Assembly: GCF_000027005.1 (NCBI RefSeq) | Contig: NC_012966.1 | Location: 1,364,001 to 1,428,000, forward strand | DNA length: 64,000 nucleotides | From: Komagataella phaffii GS115 | Lineage: Eukaryota; Ascomycota; Pichiomycetes; Pichiales; Pichiaceae | Direction: 5' to 3' | Part shown: positions 58,306 to 64,000 of the stretch, one piece after another | How the letters are laid out: each line of letters starts with the position of its first letter | How positions within the stretch are numbered: the stretch's first letter is position 1 | Notes under the pieces: model-generated | Told to the model about the DNA's origin: nothing | What the model saw: only the letters and a program-made list of their open reading frames with translations | The model's database searches: none | Program-made: the position numbers and the translations under genes

Positions 58306-58491
58306 ATGCATTTGATGTACACTATTGGACCTGATGGAAAGAGGATCTACACTTTGGAAAAGGTGACCAAAGAGGGAGAAATCACCAAATCTGCCCACCC
58401 TGCCAGATTTTCTCCAGATGACAAATATTCCAGACAGAGAGTGACTTTGAAAAAGAGATACAACATGTTACCTACCCAGCAGGAAGAATAA
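58306..58491 (+). CDS. NOP10: H/ACA snoRNP protein Nop10
   Basis: Small core protein of box H/ACA pseudouridylation particles, bridging Cbf5 and Nhp2. The 61-aa product [20 protein letters not shown] and on matches the yeast protein almost residue for residue, including [20 protein letters not shown]. Yeast Nop10 is 58 aa. Two or three extra residues are at the C-terminus (PTQQEE). GAAAATTTTTTTT (about 58265-58277) upstream resembles RRPE, in keeping with a ribosome-biogenesis gene. Confidence 0.98.
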   Translation: MHLMYTIGPDGKRIYTLEKVTKEGEITKSAHPARFSPDDKYSRQRVTLKKRYNMLPTQQEE

Positions 58492-58764
58492 ATTCTGAGA
58501 CAATAATTGGAATTGAAAGGGGTTCAGAGAGTTACTGATTGGCAGAGATGAACGTTAACAACGATCATTATCCGTCAATAGGTTGATTAAGCACAGAGAT
58601 CGCATACCATGAATTAACCACTAGAAGAAACATACGATTAATAGTTTGTATTATAATAAGGATTGGGTATTTTCAGCTATTCTGTGTTGGTGTTGTGTTT
58701 TCACGGTCATAAACTTGGTTAACTGTAGCGTGGATACGGTGCTAAAGAGAACATCAATATCCTC

Positions 58765-59051
58765 TTATACAGGATTTTCTAGAGATGACGTTGCTTCCAA
58801 TAGATAGTTTGAATTCTTGATGTAACTTTCCCACATTTGGGCTAATAGCTCGATATCCAAATTGCTCTTGTTGATCTCTTCTAGAGCCTTGTTAATGATG
58901 ACAATGGATTCATTCATGCGTTCCTAGGGGTTCATGTTAGTACCCAAGCCGGGAGTGTTTCGTAAAGTTTTGAATAGATGCGGTAACGTACCATATTATT
59001 GATAATTCGGGCGTGCAAAGCGTTTTGCACTTGCTCATGTGGATTCTCCAT
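58765..59051 (-). CDS. DAD4: DASH complex subunit Dad4, two exons
   Basis: Subunit of the ten-protein DASH/Dam1 ring that couples kinetochores to microtubules. Exon 1 is 59051-58992 (20 codons, MENPHEQVQNALHARIINNM), the intron is 58991-58924 (68 nt) and exon 2 is 58923-58765 (52 codons plus stop). The donor is GTACGT, the branch site an exact TACTAAC in the expected place and the acceptor CTAG. The intron is phase 0. The joined product is 72 aa, the same as in S. cerevisiae, and starts with the same MENPHEQVQ. It is next to SWA2, separated by NOP10; DAD4 and SWA2 are adjacent in S. cerevisiae. It shares a 139-bp divergent promoter with ATX2. Confidence 0.95.
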
Positions 59052-59190
59052 GGAGTATTTGTAATGTTGAATAGTTGAATAGCCCGCGTTGGTATATTTA
59101 TGCTGGTGTTTACTTATTTGAATTGAGTCGAGAGGATTCTTCGAGGGGTCTCAGATTCCATCTTCATCTCAATGAAAAACCCCAGTCTTA

Positions 59191-60090
59191 ATGCTTAATA
59201 TCGCCACTTTGCTGGTATTTTCCTTTCTAATGGGGATTTCGTATGTACCCGTGTCTAGTTTGAGTTATTAGGGGACAATTGGGATTTACTAACTACTAAA
59301 ACTCAGCTCATTCGGCTCAGGTTTGCTCCCGTTATATCTGAATCTCAATGAGATGCACATCTCCTTGGTATCAGCTCTAGGAACCGGGATTATCATCTCT
59401 TCTGCGTTGACCATAGTTTTAGAAGAGGGACTGAGCACTCTTCAAAGCTCAGGCTCTGATCTTTCCATGTTTGGTCCTTACATTCTATTTGGATTCATTG
59501 CTATGTACCTTTTCGACAACCTCGGAAAAGCCTTTAGATATCAAAACCTGAGTTTAGACACGGGAATTCAGGACAGGGACGTTAACGAACACATTTACCC
59601 AGAGTCATCCCAATGGTCCAATTTATTCACATCTGTCCTCCGCACTTCTACCACTTTAGGCCTTTGCATACATTCACTGACTGATGGTATCGCCCTTGCG
59701 TCTTCGATATTGACTAGGAATATGAGAATAGGTGTGATAATATTTTTCATCGTTGCAATTCATAAATTACCTTCGGCCTTTGCCTTGACCTCCATTCTTT
59801 TGAGAGAAGGACTGCCCAAGGATCTTATATACAAGCATGTTGGATTATTCTCTCTTTCTGCACCTTCAGGGGCCATATTGACCTATATCATAGCGAGATT
59901 ACTCAACCTCTCTGATTTACCATATTACACAGGAGCGTTGCTTTTATTCAGCGGCGGAACATTCCTCTACGTAGGGTTCCACTCATTAATGACTATCACA
60001 GACAATAGAGGGAGGATTTCAAAATTAGAACTTGGTCTAAGTATATTAGGAATGGTTCTACCGTTGGTATTTAGCCTTCTAAGAGAATAA
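59191..60090 (+). CDS. ATX2: ZIP-family Golgi metal transporter Atx2, two exons
   Basis: ZIP transporter of the Golgi; in S. cerevisiae Atx2 handles manganese. Exon 1 is 59191-59240 (MLNIATLLVFSFLMGI plus two bases), the intron is 59241-59306 (66 nt) with donor GTATGT, branch site TACTAAC (59287-59293) and acceptor CAG. Exon 2 is 59307-60090. The joined frame gives 277 aa, with SSFGSGLLPLYLN following the first helix, as in ZIP9/Atx2 proteins. Further ZIP features are CIHSLTDGIALASS (metal-site helix with H and D) and AIHKLPSAFAL. Without the exon the protein would lack its first membrane helix and ATG. It is convergent with BUD21 (31 bp), the same neighbour as in S. cerevisiae. Confidence 0.9.
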
Positions 60091-60121
60091 AGAACAATAC
60101 ACACATCTGCATTTACTTTAA

Positions 60122-60697
60122 CTACCTCTTATCTAGACTTTTTCGGTTAAGCCACTCATTTCGTCGATCATGCAATTTAGATTTTGGAACTGAAACTCTC
60201 TTAAGCAGTTTAACAGTAACTGGACCTTTATTTATGCAGAGTTTCTGAACTCTTTTTAAACTCTTAGGCTTCAACAAATCATCAGGAAACTCGGTGCGAT
60301 CTCCAAAATTTATATGTGCCTTTTTAGTTTGAGAATCCTGGAATGTCGGTTGCGTTTTTTCTAAGGATTCTAGTAATTCTTCTGGCAAAAGTTCATCAAC
60401 ATTCTCATCAACTTTACCATTTTTCCTTTTTTCGTCTTGCTGTTTCTGGAATCTTTCATTCAGTTGTCGTCTCTTTTGCTTTAGCTTTTCTGCCTGCTCC
60501 TTTTCCATCTGTTTTCTTAGTAATTCTATCTTTGTTACATTTTCCTTTGCCTGGGAAATATTCTCCTCCTCTGGAGCTTCGTCACTATCACTCCCACTCC
60601 CATCTTCAGCCACGTTCTGTTCAACATCTGGTTTTATGTCTTCGGTGTCTTGTGGCACAGCCTTGAACTCATCTTCTTCCCCAAATTTGATCTTCAT
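60122..60697 (-). CDS. BUD21: SSU processome component Bud21/Utp16
   Basis: Component of the U3-containing small-subunit processome, required for full 18S rRNA production. The 191-aa product is highly charged, with an acidic N-terminal region, a central coiled coil (EKEQAEKLKQKRRQLNERF) and LPEELLESLE, and a basic C-terminus ending WLNRKSLDKR, closely resembling the WLNRKALNKG end of yeast Bud21. Position next to ATX2 agrees with S. cerevisiae (YOR078W and YOR079C). A full PAC element lies about 85 bp upstream. Confidence 0.88.
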   Translation of the reverse strand: MKIKFGEEDEFKAVPQDTEDIKPDVEQNVAEDGSGSDSDEAPEEENISQAKENVTKIELLRKQMEKEQAEKLKQKRRQLNERFQKQQDEKRKNGKVDENVDELLPEELLESLEKTQPTFQDSQTKKAHINFGDRTEFPDDLLKPKSLKRVQKLCINKGPVTVKLLKRVSVPKSKLHDRRNEWLNRKSLDKR

Positions 60698-60778
60698 ACC
60701 AAAAGCAAAGATGTCTTAGTCTGCAGAAATTGACTAGTAGAATTTTTTTTTTTGGCTTTCACGAAGATGAGAAACATC

Positions 60779-60786
60779 GCGATGAG
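60779..60786 (+). promoter_or_regulatory. PAC element upstream of BUD21
   Basis: GCGATGAG, exact, within the 125-bp spacer between BUD21 and YKU80, about 80 bp from the BUD21 start. A second GATGAG is at 60766-60771 and a T11 tract lies between it and the gene. YKU80 transcribes toward the site from the other side. Confidence 0.6.
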
Positions 60787-60822
60787 TCCAAACAGTAAAT
60801 AGCCATACACTATAAGGACTAA

Positions 60823-62913
60823 CTAATACATCAGGAGAGCGTCAATGTCAATCTCTTCCAAGTCTCCCTCATCCTTGACAAACATCTCGTCCGTAACTCT
60901 TTTCTTTCCGTTACTTTTAGCTTCTTCGGTTATCAACTTGTTGTCCAAGACTGTAGCCAAGCTTTTGGATATTTTGTTGTACCTTTCTTCGTCAATTTGC
61001 TTCAGGTCAACAACCAACTTATCCTTTGACTCCACAAGTTGGTCAAATGACGATTTGATAACTTTGTCTACCTTTTTTGGGTCGTTCAAAATAGCTTTGC
61101 CCAAAGATTCTCCCTCCTCCTGGTTCTTTATGTTGAACTCGTTAACAATATCTCTCAATATCTTGTTGAATATATGAATGGAAGGTGATCTGCTGTGTAA
61201 GATTTTGTTCCAAGTATTATCTAATTTTGATTCAACATTCGGTAATGGCAACGGCAAATTGGAATCAAAATCATGGGTTTCGAAACATGCTATAGCTGGT
61301 TTCTCCGTCTTGGGATCATCAATATTCATCAAATCAACAAACTCGTCCATCTGATCCAGCATCGCTTCGGACGGCAAATAATCATCATTCTCTTTGACTC
61401 CAATGAGATTAAACAAGAATGGAAGTTTTTGATCTTCCTTGAAAGGAAGCATATGCAAGGCCATACCATATACATTCTGGTTCTTCGTTTCATCAAATTC
61501 TCTTTTCAATCCATCAGGACCTTTGTCCAGGGTAATATGAGCATTCACTAAGAACGGGATCAACGCACCCATAAACACTCCAGAGGAGCTTCTCAGAGTA
61601 TACCTGATAATACCAACACTGTCAACATCTAAGAGAGATTGGCACATGGCAGCAAAAGCCACCCGATCCCGTGTAGCTTCTCCGCCAATAAGTAAAGTTG
61701 GCTCTCCCATGAAAAAAAAAGATGGTAATCTATCCTTCTTCACGAAACCTCGTATATCGATACCAGAATATGTAGGATATTTCAAGAGTTCGTTGAAAGT
61801 GCTCGTGAGCGGGATCAAACTAGTTCCATACCGATAAGTTTTCATTAATGATTCATTATCAACCGGTATCTCCTCATACTTGATCTCGATGTCATCTGTA
61901 TCCTCCTTCTCCTCCCTGTCGTCCTCTTTCTTTGTATCGATTTCCTCATCTGCTGGTGTAATTCTTTGTTTGACAATACGGTCTCGTAAAAGTTTTACCG
62001 ATTTAGGCTCTTCATCCGATGCATATCCCATGTGCTTCGCAGAAGGCTTCTTCTCTTCTTTAATCAATGGATATCCTTCAACATTAATCACTAACGAAAT
62101 TGGATCTGTGTGTCGATTATATTCCCGATCGTTAGAAAAACTTGCATTCTCTAAATCTATGCTATCAAGATCACAACACAATCTTAATTCTCCATTAAAG
62201 GTCCTGGTTGGTTTGTAAATCTTAGGAATACCCTTTTTCCAATCTCTCAACAGATCCAGAGCCTTGTCAATGTTGATGGTGGCAGATTGGCTTGGTTTGT
62301 CATTAGACTTAGACTTAATTTTCAAGATCAGTTCATTCCATTTAAAAAGGTTTTTTTCTTTCAAATCGGCAATTGTTTCATCATATTTTTTCCCCTTTGG
62401 ATCCAAATCAATGATAGTAAGTCTACAGTTAAGGTCAACGGCCAAGACACTTAATCCCTCAATTAAAGATATTTCCAGTTCATTATTAGCCGTATGGTTT
62501 GTAAACACGATCATGTTGCATTTTCCCACTGATGCCTTTGTGCTTGTCTTTTTGGCTCCAGATTTGGTAGCCCGTACCAACTCCTCAAATGCCAGCAACA
62601 GAGTTTCAGAAAGCGATCCGTCTTCAATCAAGCCTTTCTCATCATACTCTAAAGGCTCATGATTAACATGAAGCGTTGAGTCCAGATCCTGAATCAACTG
62701 ATATGACGGCATGGAGAAGGAAGTATGGATCCTGCCTCGTTTGGGTTTCACTTGGATAAGCTCATCATGACAGGTAATTATGCTAACTTGGTCGTTTTTT
62801 TTCCCTCTAACAACTTTGCTCAACAGAATTCCCTTGATGTACTCAATTGCTTTGTCTAGATTTTTCACCAAGGGAGACTCATCTACTACAAACAATGTCC
62901 ATTCCTTATCCAT
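60823..62913 (-). CDS. YKU80: Ku80 subunit of the Ku DNA end-binding heterodimer
   Basis: With Ku70 it binds DNA ends for non-homologous end joining and protects telomeres. The 696-aa product has the N-terminal von Willebrand A-like domain (about 1-220, WTLFVVDESPLVKNL), the Ku beta-barrel core (about 225-480) including GYPLIKEE and the TYRYGTSLIPL region, and a C-terminal helical arm with LPLPNVE. The very end, EEIDIDALLMY, resembles the acidic-Leu motif at the tip of vertebrate Ku80. The length is slightly above that of S. cerevisiae Yku80. It is divergent from SLD2, with 139 bp between starts. Confidence 0.94.
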   Translation of the reverse strand: MDKEWTLFVVDESPLVKNLDKAIEYIKGILLSKVVRGKKNDQVSIITCHDELIQVKPKRGRIHTSFSMPSYQLIQDLDSTLHVNHEPLEYDEKGLIEDGSLSETLLLAFEELVRATKSGAKKTSTKASVGKCNMIVFTNHTANNELEISLIEGLSVLAVDLNCRLTIIDLDPKGKKYDETIADLKEKNLFKWNELILKIKSKSNDKPSQSATINIDKALDLLRDWKKGIPKIYKPTRTFNGELRLCCDLDSIDLENASFSNDREYNRHTDPISLVINVEGYPLIKEEKKPSAKHMGYASDEEPKSVKLLRDRIVKQRITPADEEIDTKKEDDREEKEDTDDIEIKYEEIPVDNESLMKTYRYGTSLIPLTSTFNELLKYPTYSGIDIRGFVKKDRLPSFFFMGEPTLLIGGEATRDRVAFAAMCQSLLDVDSVGIIRYTLRSSSGVFMGALIPFLVNAHITLDKGPDGLKREFDETKNQNVYGMALHMLPFKEDQKLPFLFNLIGVKENDDYLPSEAMLDQMDEFVDLMNIDDPKTEKPAIACFETHDFDSNLPLPLPNVESKLDNTWNKILHSRSPSIHIFNKILRDIVNEFNIKNQEEGESLGKAILNDPKKVDKVIKSSFDQLVESKDKLVVDLKQIDEERYNKISKSLATVLDNKLITEEAKSNGKKRVTDEMFVKDEGDLEEIDIDALLMY

Positions 62914-63052
62914 TGTGGGGTGCCTGGAGAATTGAGTAGGTATGGATGCCAGTTGTCTAGAGACAGATGACCTCGCGCCAAAATATCTCTTCTCAGGTAA
63001 ACGACACGACTTGGTGCTTTCTCTTTGAGCCAGACCTACCCCTTATGAAGAA

Positions 63053-64000
63053 ATGATGGACCAACTCCAGGCTCTTAGGGTGGAAATAAAGGATTGGGAG
63101 TACCAATTTTTCAAAACTAAAGGCTGGAAACCTTTGGCGGAGGATATCAAGCAAAATGCAGAGATTCGACAGAAATATAAAGAATACAATCGATATAAAC
63201 GCCAACAGCAGGCGAATGTTACACCAAGAAAGGAAAAGAAGGTATCTGGTGGAGCTCAGACAACACCACAGAAACAGTCCTTGGAAAAAGAGGTAGCCAC
63301 ACCCAGAGATCTGGGACCAACTCCTCAAGTATCTGGTAGAGTATTGAGCATTTTTGATATTTCACCAGTCAAGAGATCTGCCACTGGGGAGGTATTCAGA
63401 ACACCCTCCAAAAGAAAAAGACCTAATTCGAATGAATCACCTTTGAAATTAACAACACCCCGAAAAACACCCATTGCAAGGGGGCCGGTTCTCTCCGAGA
63501 CGCCGTTGTACCTGAGGCAACAGAGTTTTAGTATCCAGGAAGAATTGATGGCGGCCTCGCCTAAGGTAGTTCAATCAGAGTCTCCATTAAAGGTGAACTT
63601 GTCATCGCAGGAAACTCCAACGAAGATCACAGAAACTTTTATCGAACCTTCACCTGTTTTTGATCCAGTCAAACTGGTCAAGAGAAAATCGTTATATGAA
63701 ATGTCAAAGGATTTAGAGGCATTGCAGAATGAGAAGCTCTCAATCGACGGAGTAGATGAGGACTGTTTGGATGAAGAAGTCCTCAAGCTGATGCAAGGGG
63801 AGACAGGACCTGACGAAGAGGAGTTCGAGAACGGGATAGATAAGGAAACGCAGTTACAACCACAGGAAGAACCTCTGCATAGAAAGAAAGCCACTCAAAA
63901 GAGAACTACTAGGCGGGCCAAGATAAAAGTTCGAAAATACCATGAAAAGGACGAAGAGCTTGATATTGAAGATATTACCAAAAAAACGGACGAATCTATC
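63053..64000 (+). CDS. SLD2: DNA replication initiation protein Sld2 (gene continues past the window)
   Basis: CDK-phosphorylated initiator that binds Dpb11 and helps load GINS and Pol epsilon. Only the first 316 codons are in the window. The start MMDQLQALRVEIKDWEYQF resembles the Sld2/RecQL4 N-terminal helix, and DLGPTPQVSGRVLSIFDISP is the well conserved second block (GPTPQVYGKAISIFDM in yeast). Many Ser/Thr-Pro sites follow (RTPSKR, TTPRKTP, ETPLYL, ASPKV, ESPLK, ETPTK, PSPVF), as expected of a multi-site CDK target. A 3-codon upstream ORF (63045-63056) overlaps the start codon. The Dpb11-binding threonine region lies downstream or in the Ser/Thr-Pro cluster; I cannot place it. Confidence 0.88.
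   Translation, partial: MMDQLQALRVEIKDWEYQFFKTKGWKPLAEDIKQNAEIRQKYKEYNRYKRQQQANVTPRKEKKVSGGAQTTPQKQSLEKEVATPRDLGPTPQVSGRVLSIFDISPVKRSATGEVFRTPSKRKRPNSNESPLKLTTPRKTPIARGPVLSETPLYLRQQSFSIQEELMAASPKVVQSESPLKVNLSSQETPTKITETFIEPSPVFDPVKLVKRKSLYEMSKDLEALQNEKLSIDGVDEDCLDEEVLKLMQGETGPDEEEFENGIDKETQLQPQEEPLHRKKATQKRTTRRAKIKVRKYHEKDEELDIEDITKKTDESI

Noticed and set aside
1..64000. tRNA, rRNA, LTR or transposon, CRISPR and prophage elements
   Set aside because: I scanned intergenic regions on both strands for T-loop signatures, terminal repeats and regular spaced repeats and found none that hold up. Small snoRNAs cannot be excluded by eye.

Overview
This window is nuclear DNA of a budding yeast, and I read it as Komagataella (Pichia pastoris) or a very close relative. 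The ALG3 protein is the one I know from that yeast. Genes are dense, introns are rare and short, with GTACGT or GTATGT donors and an exact TACTAAC branch site. The window also carries a front-end-type fatty acid desaturase of the delta-12/omega-3 family, which Saccharomyces cerevisiae lacks. About 41 protein genes are supported. I see no tRNA or rRNA gene, no transposon or LTR, no CRISPR array and no prophage.

Layout. 1-16 kb: end of a FLO8-like transcription factor, ALG3 (N-glycan assembly), MED18 (Mediator), PCP1 (mitochondrial rhomboid protease), GTF1, NOP7, MRD1 (ribosome biogenesis), a MUM3-like acyltransferase, RNA1 (RanGAP), MBF1, TRS65. 16-31 kb: an RBM42-like RRM protein, a TMEM223/Mrx15-like mitochondrial protein, an unrecognised 192-aa protein, TRX3, BXI1, an F-box protein, SUP45 (eRF1), MAK5, BMT2, INM1, RPT2. 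30-47 kb: PTC1, a copper P-type ATPase, SDH1, PUF6, RPC25, RPT1, DBR1, MCR1, NNR2, MRP8. 47-64 kb: CTK2, BET4, NOP9, the desaturase, COA1, TFB1, SWA2, NOP10, DAD4 (spliced), ATX2 (spliced), BUD21, YKU80 and the first 316 codons of SLD2.

How the genes relate. These are mostly housekeeping genes, not one operon-like system. The strongest theme is ribosome biogenesis (NOP7, MRD1, MAK5, BMT2, PUF6, NOP9, NOP10, BUD21). Five of their promoter regions carry PAC-like elements (GCGATGAG), some with RRPE-like A/T runs, suggesting a common regulon. Two proteasome base ATPases (RPT1, RPT2) and several mitochondrial genes (PCP1, GTF1, TRX3, SDH1, MCR1, COA1) are also present. Many neighbours match S. cerevisiae gene order as I remember it (PCP1-GTF1-NOP7-SRB5, SUP45-MAK5-BMT2, RPT2-PTC1, SDH1-DBR1-MCR1-NNR2, TFB1-SWA2-DAD4, ATX2-BUD21), which supports several assignments.

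Caveat. Three otherwise conserved genes (MED18, MRD1, INM1) each have a single-base frame break lying in or next to a short A or T run. Sequence error in homopolymers is the simplest explanation, but MED18 also has a near-slippery site. I found no convincing new multi-gene system. The most useful leads are the two spliced genes, the CQPC thioredoxin, the copper-pump gene with its repeated promoter element, the Ku80 C-terminal motif and the shared PAC elements.
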